From: Candidatus Acetothermia bacterium | GTDB lineage: Bacteria > Bipolaricaulota > Bipolaricaulia > RBG-16-55-9 > JANLFV01 | Assembly (NCBI GenBank): GCA_028275195.1 | Contig: JAPWVC010000035.1 | Span: forward strand, 1 to 11,806 | Direction of reading: 5' to 3' | Length of the DNA: 11,806 nt | Shown here: positions 1-5,911 of the stretch, piece by piece | Layout of the letters: each line of letters starts with the position of its first letter | How positions within the stretch are numbered: the first letter of the stretch is position 1 | Notes under the pieces: model-generated | The model's database searches: none | What the model saw: only the letters and a program-made list of their open reading frames with translations | What the model was told of the DNA's origin: nothing | Made by a program: the position numbers and the translations under genes

Positions 1-2
1 CC

Positions 3-32
3 GACTGGGTGGAGCGACACGAAATTAGGTAG
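3..32 (+). other. Possible 3' tail of an upstream gene
   Basis: Two frames are open from the window edge and then stop. One reads DWVERHEIR and stops at 30-32; the other reads RLGGATRN and stops at 26-28. Either could be the last codons of a gene that precedes lgt on the same strand, which would place lgt about 30 bp behind it in an operon. The stretch is too short to identify any protein. Confidence 0.25.
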
Positions 33-59
33 AGCTCGAGAGCGAAAGAAGGAGGAGAG

Positions 60-926
60 ATGCATCCGATCGCGTTCACTATCAAGTTATTCGGCCAGCA
101 GTTCACCGTCCGTTACTATGGCCTAATGTATGTCATTGCCATCATCGTCGGGATCTTCCTCACCAAGGCCGAGGCCAAGCGGAAGGGCCTGGGCCTGAAG
201 ACGGACGACATCCTCGATTTCGTCCTGATCTCCGTCCCTCTGGGGATCATCTTCGCCCGGCTCTGGTATGTGGCCTTCCTCTGGGAGAACTACAGCCGGA
301 ATCCCATCAATATCGTTAAGATCTGGGAGGGCGGGCTGGCGATCCATGGCGGGCTCTTGGGGGGCTTTTTGGCCCTCCTCATCTTCGTTTCGTGGAAGCG
401 GGTCCCCTTCTGGAGGTTCGCCGATGCCGTTGCCCCATCTGTGATCTTAGGCCAGGCCCTGGGGCGGCTGGGGAACTTCCTCAACGGCGATGCCTACGGG
501 ATCAAGACCTACGCGCATGCCCCCTTCGGGCTAGAGTTCGCCCGCGGGACCCCAGCTTACTCTTATGCCCATACGACCCCCCCATTCGATACTTACCGCC
601 TCCACCCGGCGATGCTCTACGAGATGGTCGGGAATCTGATCATCTTCGCCTTGATGTGGTGGTGGCTCCGCAAACGCGAATACAAGGATGGCTTTATCGT
701 TTCCTCCTATCTGATCGCCTACTCCCTGGTCCGGTTCGTCGTGGAGTTCTTCCGCGGGGATGCCCTCTGCCTCCTAGGGGGGACAGGCTGCCTCCCGACG
801 GCCACAGCCTCCTCCTTCCTGGAGTCCTTGAAGACTGCCCAGGTCGTCTCTTTGTTGATCATCGCCGGGTTCGGTTGGTTCATCCTTTACTATCAGCTCT
901 ACCGGAAAGAGGAGGTCACTCACTGA
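60..926 (+). CDS. lgt: Prolipoprotein diacylglyceryl transferase Lgt
   Basis: This inner-membrane enzyme transfers diacylglycerol from phosphatidylglycerol to the lipobox cysteine of prolipoproteins, the first step of lipoprotein maturation. The product has 288 residues, close to the 291 of E. coli Lgt. Family landmarks appear in order: RYYGLMY in the first membrane segment, AIHGG (H96, matching the essential His103 of E. coli), the signature GRLGNFLNGDAYG starting at R135-R136 with N139, HPAMLYE, and RFVVEFFR with R225 (matching Arg239). Seven or so hydrophobic segments separate these motifs. The start is supported by AGGAGG at 50-55, four bases before the ATG. A small hairpin, CTCAC/GTGAG (919-933), spans the stop codon. 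No promoter is visible in the 59 bases upstream, so it is probably transcribed from outside the window. The identification is secure. Confidence 0.97.
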   Translation: MHPIAFTIKLFGQQFTVRYYGLMYVIAIIVGIFLTKAEAKRKGLGLKTDDILDFVLISVPLGIIFARLWYVAFLWENYSRNPINIVKIWEGGLAIHGGLLGGFLALLIFVSWKRVPFWRFADAVAPSVILGQALGRLGNFLNGDAYGIKTYAHAPFGLEFARGTPAYSYAHTTPPFDTYRLHPAMLYEMVGNLIIFALMWWWLRKREYKDGFIVSSYLIAYSLVRFVVEFFRGDALCLLGGTGCLPTATASSFLESLKTAQVVSLLIIAGFGWFILYYQLYRKEEVTH

Positions 927-1161
927 GAGTGAGAGCCGGGATTAGCGGAGTCCCGAGAGAGGGTGGATCGCTGAAAGAGAGACCATCTCGACCTCGCACA
1001 CCTAGTGGGGAAAGTGCTCGGGCTTCGGACTCATGTGAAATCCCGCGGTGGTGTCCTGGGCTAGCCCCGGCCTAACTTTAATTATTCCAACCAGTCCGGC
1101 CTGGCGCGGCTTCGGACTCTTATCAGCTACCCAGGAGACCCGGACTGTCCCGTTAGGGGCC
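927..1161 (+). other. Gene-free, dyad-rich region; possible structured RNA
   Basis: No credible coding sequence lies between lgt and the next promoter. The stretch has nested inverted repeats. CAGTCCGG (1092-1099) pairs perfectly with CCGGACTG (1140-1147). CCTGG (1100-1104) then pairs with CCAGG (1131-1135), leaving a four-base bulge AGAC (1136-1139) on one side. An outer CCTAAC (1071-1076) can pair with GTTAGG (1152-1157). Further small elements are CGGGA/TCCCG (937-955), GCAC/GTGC (996-1017) and the palindrome GGGCTAGCCC (1058-1067). The 12-mer GGCTTCGGACTC occurs twice, at 1021-1032 and in the apical loop at 1108-1119. No T-tract follows the stems, so it is not a standard intrinsic terminator. 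It could be an lgt 3'UTR structure, a small RNA, a protein-binding site or an unknown riboswitch. I could not match it to a known RNA family. Confidence 0.4.
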
Positions 1162-1190
1162 TTGACGAGGGAAGAGGATTACGGTAATAT
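1162..1190 (+). promoter_or_regulatory. Sigma70-type promoter of the HTH-HerA-nuclease unit
   Basis: TTGACG (1162-1167) is a five-of-six match to the -35 consensus. It is followed after exactly 17 bp by TAATAT (1185-1190), which keeps the key T, A and final T of the -10 box. The predicted start of transcription is near 1197, giving a 5' leader of about 42 nt before the HTH gene. An imperfect dyad, GTTGCA (1195-1200) and TGCAGC (1209-1214), lies just at and after the predicted start. It could be an operator for the HTH protein or another repressor. Confidence 0.65.
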
Positions 1191-1238
1191 GCGAGTTGCA
1201 CAATTATCTGCAGCATACATTGAAGGGGCTTGCTGGGG

Positions 1239-1796
1239 ATGGAAGAGAGCTCTACTTTTACTGCTTCTGCTCCCACCGTGGCTGGGCTCGGAGGGAAGCC
1301 GCGGGCTCGGCTTTACTGCTATACCAGTGAGACGGTCGCCAGGAAGACAGGGATACCCTACCGGACCCTGATGGACTGGGTAGGGAAGGGGCTGATCGAG
1401 CCGCTCGTCCAGCGGCGTGGCGGGAGGAAGCGACTCCTCTTCTCCAAGGAGAACATCCGCGAGGCCCTGATCATCAAGCAGCTCCGAGAGTATATCAGTC
1501 TCCAGAAGATCCGGCTGGCCCTGGCCGATCTTCGAGAGATGGGCCAGAACCCCCTCTCCGGCGGGGCCTTCTTCGTGGTGCGGAACTTGCGGGGCGAAAG
1601 GATGGTCATCAAGGTCTGCGCACCGGATCGGGCGATCGAGCTCCTGAAGGAGGATCCCAAGCAGATCGAGCTCTTCCCGACAAGGGAGATCGAGAAGATC
1701 ATCGAGGGACTCGAGCCTGAACCCGAGTTTGAATCCGATCCTGATCCCAAGCCCGGGCTCGAGGCCGTGAGGCGAGGAGTGCGAACAAGACCATGA
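1239..1796 (+). CDS. MerR-type helix-turn-helix protein, first gene of the HerA-nuclease unit
   Basis: The product has 185 residues. After a low-complexity start (1-24), residues 29-53 (TSETVARKTGIPYRTLMDWV onward) form a MerR/excisionase-type winged HTH. A basic wing with two Arg-Arg/Gly-Gly turns follows (57-68), then two helices (70-101). Residues about 110-160 form a small domain I do not recognise, and the tail is acidic with repeated Glu/Asp-Pro. No metal-binding cysteine cluster typical of MerR sensors is present. The start at ATG 1239 fits GAAGGGG at 1222-1228; a TTG at 1230 is in frame but too close to that site. The stop overlaps the next start as ATGA, implying translational coupling to the HerA gene. 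It may autoregulate the operon or help load the ATPase-nuclease on DNA; both roles are inference. Confidence 0.8.
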   Translation: MEESSTFTASAPTVAGLGGKPRARLYCYTSETVARKTGIPYRTLMDWVGKGLIEPLVQRRGGRKRLLFSKENIREALIIKQLREYISLQKIRLALADLREMGQNPLSGGAFFVVRNLRGERMVIKVCAPDRAIELLKEDPKQIELFPTREIEKIIEGLEPEPEFESDPDPKPGLEAVRRGVRTRP

Positions 1797-3442
1797 GCAT
1801 TCAAGTATACCAGGTGAGAGGGGATATCATCGAGCTGATCTTCAACCCCAAGGAGGTCGACCTCCATGTCGGCGAGAACCTCCTCATCAAGGAGATCCGA
1901 CCTACACCACGCCGTGGTGATGGGGAAGAGCAGAGGGAGGTTAAGTATCGCGTGGGGAATACGAGCGGGAGGGGCTTGATCGCTCAAATCATCGAGTTCC
2001 GGACCGCGAGCTACCCCTCATTCATCCGGGAGCAGCTCCTCCTCGCCCTAGGGGACCACTCCGACCCCGCGGACCGGCTCTTCCGCTACCTAGCAGACTT
2101 CCCCTTGGCGGACATGGACCGGGAGATGCGGAACTTGAACATCGCTGTGGCCAAGATCAGGAAGGTGGCAGAGCCCTCTGGGGAGGGGCACCTCTGGGAC
2201 CGGTGGGACGGTTGGATCCCCACAAGGGAGGTGGAGATTACGCGGGTTGGCCATCAAGAGCTACTCGCCAACTGCGTCAATGACCTGGGGAACCGGCTCC
2301 ATATTGGCCAGACCCTGGATGGGGGTCCATTCTCCATCGAAGGCCAGGCCCTAGAGAAGGTCAATGTGATCACCGGGGTCAAGGGCTCGGGGAAGTCCTA
2401 CCTGGCGAAGGTCCTCTTGCTCGAGCTGATCAAGCAGGGGGCGCCGTGCATCGTCTTCGACTTGAACAAGGAGTATATCCACCTCCCGCCTCATGAAGTC
2501 GGCCCAGATGGGAGAGTCAAGCGAGGGGTGATCGTCCTCCGGGCCGGAGAGGGAGGGAACCTGAAGATGGGGGTCGAGGAGTTCGGGCTCGAGCCGCTCC
2601 TGACGATGCTCACCAAGTTCGGGCTCCCTGAGGTCTCGGCCTTGTATTTCGAGAACCGGGTCTTCAAGCTCCTCGAGGAGGCCAAGCAGCTCAGGCAGAA
2701 CGGGAGGAAGGTGTTCATCGGGCTCGACCATTTGATCCAGATGGCCGAGGCGGGGGAGTTCGCGGAGAACGAGGTGATCAATAATGCCATTCGCAGCCGC
2801 CTTTTGGCGGTGAAGAACACCGGGGTCTTCGCCTCCTCCCCCTTGGAGGCGGTCTCGATCCCCAAGCAGTATCGGAAGATCCGGGACGGCGGGGCATTGG
2901 TGATTGACATCTCCGGTTTAGGGAACCTGGCGCGATTCGGGTTCGTCCAGTCGATCGTGGAACTGATTAAGGGGATCTGCGAGGAGGAGATCGCGGCCGG
3001 GACAGGGAAGTTCCCTTTCGTCTTCTTCGAGGAGGCCCACCTCTATGTGAGCCGGAACACCATCGGCTACATCGTCACCCGCTCGCGGCACCTCGGGATC
3101 ACCTCCTTCTTCATCACCAACATGATCAGCGGGCTCGACGAGGCCGTCCTGCGACAGATGGATAACCTCTTCATCATGCACCTCCCCTACGACGACGATG
3201 TGAAGCACCTGGGGAAGAGCGCACTGATCGACCAGGAGACGCTAGCCTCCTTTGTGAAGCGGCTCCGCAATTATCATGCCCTGGTGATCGGGAATGTGAC
3301 CCGCCAATACCCGATCATTATCAGGGTCAAGGAATTGAAGGGGATCAACACCGCTGGGGAGACCAAGTTCTTCTTCCAAGCACGACTCCCTCAGGATCAA
3401 GGCCGAAGCGAGGAGAGGCCCCTCCCGCTGGAGGTGGGATGA
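1793..3442 (+). CDS. HerA-like FtsK/HerA-superfamily ATPase
   Basis: HerA ATPases are hexameric motors that translocate double-stranded DNA; archaeal HerA works with the nuclease NurA in DNA-end resection. In this 549-residue protein, residues 1-70 are beta-rich with VGENLLIKEI and GLIAQIIEF, resembling the HAS-barrel at the HerA N-terminus. The Walker A motif is GVKGSGKS at 195-202, followed by CIVFDLNKEY. GGALVIDISGL precedes the second half of the ATPase core. The Walker B is FVFFEEAH with E413-E414, where many relatives have Asp-Glu. SRHLGITSFFITN and the following LRQMDN match the sensor and arginine-finger regions. The usual Gln of the TQ sensor position is Asn here. The start overlaps the upstream stop by 4 bp. 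No transmembrane segment or relaxase partner is present, arguing against a conjugation VirB4 or TraD. Confidence 0.88.
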   Translation: MSIQVYQVRGDIIELIFNPKEVDLHVGENLLIKEIRPTPRRGDGEEQREVKYRVGNTSGRGLIAQIIEFRTASYPSFIREQLLLALGDHSDPADRLFRYLADFPLADMDREMRNLNIAVAKIRKVAEPSGEGHLWDRWDGWIPTREVEITRVGHQELLANCVNDLGNRLHIGQTLDGGPFSIEGQALEKVNVITGVKGSGKSYLAKVLLLELIKQGAPCIVFDLNKEYIHLPPHEVGPDGRVKRGVIVLRAGEGGNLKMGVEEFGLEPLLTMLTKFGLPEVSALYFENRVFKLLEEAKQLRQNGRKVFIGLDHLIQMAEAGEFAENEVINNAIRSRLLAVKNTGVFASSPLEAVSIPKQYRKIRDGGALVIDISGLGNLARFGFVQSIVELIKGICEEEIAAGTGKFPFVFFEEAHLYVSRNTIGYIVTRSRHLGITSFFITNMISGLDEAVLRQMDNLFIMHLPYDDDVKHLGKSALIDQETLASFVKRLRNYHALVIGNVTRQYPIIIRVKELKGINTAGETKFFFQARLPQDQGRSEERPLPLEVG

Positions 3443-3454
3443 GGTCAGCGAGGG

Positions 3455-4492
3455 ATGGTAAGGGCAATGGTAACGAATGAGAAAGGGAAGGAGCCCCTGA
3501 GAGATGAGAAGGCTGGGGCAGGGGCCGAGAAGGGACCTGCTGGCACCACCACTGAGATCACCGCGCTCTTAAGGGGGGTGCTCGAGGAGAGCTTCTCTAG
3601 GGACGAAGACGAGCCAGAAACTGGAGAAGGGCTCGGCTGGATCTACCCCTCTTCCCTGGCACGGGGCTGCATTCTCGCGGTGGCATTCGAGCTCCTGGGA
3701 GCCCCGAAGGCCGAGCCGGAGAGCCGGGTGAAGAGGATCTTCCAAGTCGGGAGCGCCTCTCACCACCGGATCCTCAGCTACTTCTCGAAAGTCCTGATGG
3801 CAAGGGAGGTCCCCTTCCTGGACGAGGAATACCGGCTTAAGGGCCGGTGCGATGCCCTCCTCTTCATCCCTCCTGGGATCAGCGAGCCCTCAGGCTTCTA
3901 TGTCCTAGAGATCAAGACAGCGGGCTCAATGGAGTATGGCTTGATCAAGGGTGAGGGCCGACCGAGGCCGGAGCATTCAAGACAATGTCACATCTACATC
4001 TGGGGGATCGAGCGATACTACGGGCTACCGGTCCGAGGCGGGGTCATCTATTACGAGAACCGCGACACCTTGGAATACATGCTCTTCCCCGTGGAGTATG
4101 ACGAGGCCGAGCTGCTCCCCTTATTAGAGAGGGTTAAGGCCCTCCTCCCGAAGCTAAGGGAGGGGGAGCTCCCCCAAGATCCGATCGATCGCCTCCCTCC
4201 GGACCATTGGGCCCATGAATACTGCCCCTACCTCGAGATCTGCGGATACGGCCAGGAAGCGGTCCGGCAGAAGATGGTGGAGTCAAAAGGGATTCCAGAT
4301 GCAATGCTCGCCAAGATCATCGCCGAGAGGATCGTCATCAAGCGGAGGAGGGAGAAAGAGAAGGAAAGGAAGAGGAAAGGGCCACGCTCCCTGGAGGAGT
4401 TAGCCGAGGAGCTCGGCTGGGCTCGGGACTGGGCCGGAGGTGGGGGGAGCGAAGAGGGGGTTGATAGCCCCGAGGCTGGAGGGCTATTATGA
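3455..4492 (+). CDS. Cas4/RecB-like PD-(D/E)XK nuclease
   Basis: The product has 345 residues and a RecB/Cas4-type nuclease core. SSLARGC (C72) matches the N-terminal cysteine region; H103 in GSASHHR is the motif I histidine; D133 in GRCDALL and E152/K154 in LEIKTA are metal-binding and catalytic residues; Q177-x3-Y181 is the QxxxY motif. C-terminally, H254-x2-C257-x5-C263 occupies the place of the C-x2-C-x5-C iron-sulfur ligands of Cas4/AddB-type nucleases, with His for the first Cys. Residues about 290-310 are a strongly basic, probably helical segment. GAGGT at 3441-3445 supports the ATG at 3455; ATG 3467 is an alternative. It starts only 12 bp after the HerA gene, so the two proteins probably act together on DNA ends. 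No CRISPR array or other cas gene is in the window. Confidence 0.85.
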   Translation: MVRAMVTNEKGKEPLRDEKAGAGAEKGPAGTTTEITALLRGVLEESFSRDEDEPETGEGLGWIYPSSLARGCILAVAFELLGAPKAEPESRVKRIFQVGSASHHRILSYFSKVLMAREVPFLDEEYRLKGRCDALLFIPPGISEPSGFYVLEIKTAGSMEYGLIKGEGRPRPEHSRQCHIYIWGIERYYGLPVRGGVIYYENRDTLEYMLFPVEYDEAELLPLLERVKALLPKLREGELPQDPIDRLPPDHWAHEYCPYLEICGYGQEAVRQKMVESKGIPDAMLAKIIAERIVIKRRREKEKERKRKGPRSLEELAEELGWARDWAGGGGSEEGVDSPEAGGLL

Positions 4493-4498
4493 GGCATC

Positions 4499-4530
4499 AA
4501 AAACGACCCATCTCAAGCCGTGGAGCTTGA
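4499..4530 (-). terminator. Weak candidate terminator for the pyrG-lptC-lptB transcript
   Basis: TCAAGC (4513-4518) and GCTTGA (4525-4530) form a perfect six-pair hairpin with a six-base loop. On the minus strand it is followed, after about nine bases, by TTTTT (plus-strand A-run 4499-4503). The gap between stem and T-run is longer than usual, so termination here is uncertain. Confidence 0.3.
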
Positions 4531-4558
4531 AGCAAGCACGTCTGGCTGTTTGTAGGGG

Positions 4559-4581
4559 CCTCGTGGGCCGGAGAGGTTTTT
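4559..4581 (+). terminator. Candidate intrinsic terminator of the HerA-nuclease unit
   Basis: CCTC (4559-4562) pairs with GAGG (4573-4576), directly followed by TTTTT (4577-4581). An alternative fold, GGCC (4557-4560) with GGCC (4566-4569), competes with it. The stem is short, so the call rests mainly on the T-run and on its place 67 bp after the nuclease stop. Confidence 0.4.
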
Positions 4582-4637
4582 GCCCTACTGATGCTGGAGT
4601 TATGCCTCTCCCAGGGCGAAGGAAACAGGGCGAGAAG

Positions 4638-5357
4638 CTAATACCTGAACCGCTCGCCGAGGTAGAACTTCCGGGCCAGTGGATCGGCAGCGACCTTTTG
4701 CGGTGGGCCGGAGAGGAGGATCTTCCCCTGGTTCATCAAGTAGGCGTAATCCGTCACTTTGAGGGTCTCGTGGACATTATGGTCCGTGACCACGATCCCC
4801 AGGCCATCCTCCTTGAGCGAGCAGATGAGTCGCTGGAGCTCCTCGCAGCTTAGGGGATCGATCCCCGAGAATGGCTCATCGAGCAAGAGGAATGAGGGCG
4901 AGGTGGCCAAGGCCCGGGCGAGCTCGACCCTTCGTCGCTCGCCCGCGGAGAGGGAGTCGGCCCGTCGGTGGGAGAAGGGGAGGAGCTCGAACTTCGCGAG
5001 CAAGGCCCTGGTCCGCTCCTCGCGGGCCTTTGGGCTCATGCCGAGGGCTTCCAGGACCACCATGAGGTTATCCCGGACCGAGAGCTTCCGGAAGACCGAT
5101 GGCTCCTGCGGGAGGTAGTGGATCCCCCGCTTTGCCCGCTCGTAAAAGGGGAGGTGGGTGACATCCTCGCCGTCGAGAGAGATTCTCCCCTCCTCGGGGG
5201 CGATCAGCCCACAGAGCATCTGGAAGGTTGTGGTCTTCCCCGCCCCGTTCGGCCCCAAGAGGCCAAAAACCCTCCCACGGTCGATGGTGAAGGAGACGCC
5301 ATCGACAACCCTCCGGCCGCCATAGCTCTTGACCAGCCCCTCGACCTTTAACATCAT
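4638..5357 (-). CDS. lptB: LPS export ABC transporter ATP-binding protein LptB
   Basis: LptB is the cytoplasmic ATPase that powers extraction of lipopolysaccharide from the inner membrane with LptF and LptG. The product has 239 residues (E. coli 241). It shows Walker A GPNGAGKTT (35-43), the Q-loop in YLPQEPSVF, the ABC signature LSAGERRRVELARA, Walker B FLLLDEPF followed by SGIDP, and the switch histidine in VVTDHN. The C-terminal YLGERFRY matches the YLGEDFRL-type tail that marks LptB and separates it from the related branched-chain amino-acid ATPases. The first ATG overlaps the lptC stop (ATGA, 5354-5357), and a second ATG follows immediately. lptF and lptG are not in the window. Confidence 0.95.
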   Translation of the reverse strand: MMLKVEGLVKSYGGRRVVDGVSFTIDRGRVFGLLGPNGAGKTTTFQMLCGLIAPEEGRISLDGEDVTHLPFYERAKRGIHYLPQEPSVFRKLSVRDNLMVVLEALGMSPKAREERTRALLAKFELLPFSHRRADSLSAGERRRVELARALATSPSFLLLDEPFSGIDPLSCEELQRLICSLKEDGLGIVVTDHNVHETLKVTDYAYLMNQGKILLSGPPQKVAADPLARKFYLGERFRY

Positions 5358-5911
5358 CCCCCGCCAGGGACGAGGATCAACTCCGCCTCATGGACTATGA
5401 GCCTTCCCTCCCCCGGGCTGTATTCGAACCCTCGCCCCAAGAGCCGCTCCTCGCCTCGCATAATCTCCACCTCAAGGTCGCCGCTCAGGAGGCCTCGCTG
5501 CGGGTCCCAGCGCGCCCGCTCGGTCCGGAACTCTAGGCCGCGGTCGTCGCGGGCTTCGATCCCGCCCTCAAGCTCCATCTCACCGCTTCCGTAGAGGGAG
5601 AGCCTCGTGGCCATTGCGTTGAGGGCGACCTCCTCTTGGCCCGTGGCGTGTCCCTCTCCGTCGCGGAAGAACCTCAACCGGACGGACTCCGCCACAGCGC
5701 GATTGGCCTCCCTTTCGAGGGTGATCACCTCCGCTTCGAGCTCCCAGAGCCTTCGGCCTCCCTCATCAAATCGCGTTATAGTCGGCGCGAGGACCGCGAT
5801 CGCCGGCCCCTCCGGACGCGGGGGAGCCGGGCCAGGCCGGAGCCAGAGGAAAAGCCCGCTAAGGAGCCCGGCCAAGAGGGCCAGCATCAGGAAGGTTCTC
5901 GGGCGAGGCAT
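5354..5911 (-). CDS. lptC: LPS export periplasmic protein LptC
   Basis: LptC is a bitopic inner-membrane protein that receives lipopolysaccharide from the LptBFG transporter and passes it to the periplasmic bridge. The product has 185 residues (E. coli 191). A short positive N-terminus (PRPR) precedes one hydrophobic segment at about 7-24 and a proline-rich linker. The rest is beta-rich with LptC-like strands: ITRFDEGGRRLWELEAE, then VRLRFFRDGEG, and alternating repeats such as YGSGEMELEGGIEARD. This jellyroll also resembles LptA (OstA), but the membrane anchor and the adjacent lptB favour LptC. Its start lies 25 bp inside the end of pyrG, so it relies on the pyrG transcript and probably on coupled translation. 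No separate lptA gene follows. Confidence 0.85.
   Translation of the reverse strand: MPRPRTFLMLALLAGLLSGLFLWLRPGPAPPRPEGPAIAVLAPTITRFDEGGRRLWELEAEVITLEREANRAVAESVRLRFFRDGEGHATGQEEVALNAMATRLSLYGSGEMELEGGIEARDDRGLEFRTERARWDPQRGLLSGDLEVEIMRGEERLLGRGFEYSPGEGRLIVHEAELILVPGGG

Larger units (their letters stand above)
4493..4637. other. Convergent intergenic gap
   Basis: This 145-bp stretch separates the 3' ends of the nuclease gene (+) and lptB (-). It holds no credible gene. It contains hairpins for both strands and the imperfect pair GCCCT (4582-4586) / AGGGC (4613-4617), which is not followed by a T-tract on either strand. Confidence 0.6.

Noticed and set aside
960..971. AGGGTGGATCGC resembles a T-box antiterminator sequence
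   Set aside because: The match is partial, there is no terminator helix after it, and no aminoacyl-tRNA synthetase or amino-acid gene lies downstream.
1007..1024. GGGGAAAGTGCTCGGGCT resembles the conserved 5' block of RNase P RNA
   Set aside because: It has extra bases inside the core, and the rest of the RNA, including the 3' conserved block, is absent within the available 300 bp.
392..1075. A 227-codon open frame overlapping lgt and the following gap
   Set aside because: It lies in a shifted frame over lgt, is rich in Arg and Pro as expected from G+C-rich shadow frames, and resembles no protein I recognise.
1123..1129. TCAGCTA resembles the 3' core of the ydaO (cyclic di-AMP) riboswitch
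   Set aside because: Only a short match; the following bases and the required 5' GAA-rich blocks do not fit.
1131..1141. CCAGGAGACCC resembles the B12 box of cobalamin riboswitches
   Set aside because: The upstream conserved cobalamin-riboswitch blocks are missing or wrongly spaced, and these bases are already used in the perfect stem with 1092-1104. The downstream gene has no B12 link.
1793..3442. ATPase as a VirB4 or TraD conjugation protein
   Set aside because: There are no membrane segments, mating-pair genes, relaxase or origin of transfer nearby, and the motif order fits HerA better.
3455..4492. Cas4-like nuclease as part of a CRISPR-Cas locus
   Set aside because: No repeat-spacer array, cas1 or cas2 is visible, and the gene is tightly linked to a HerA ATPase instead.
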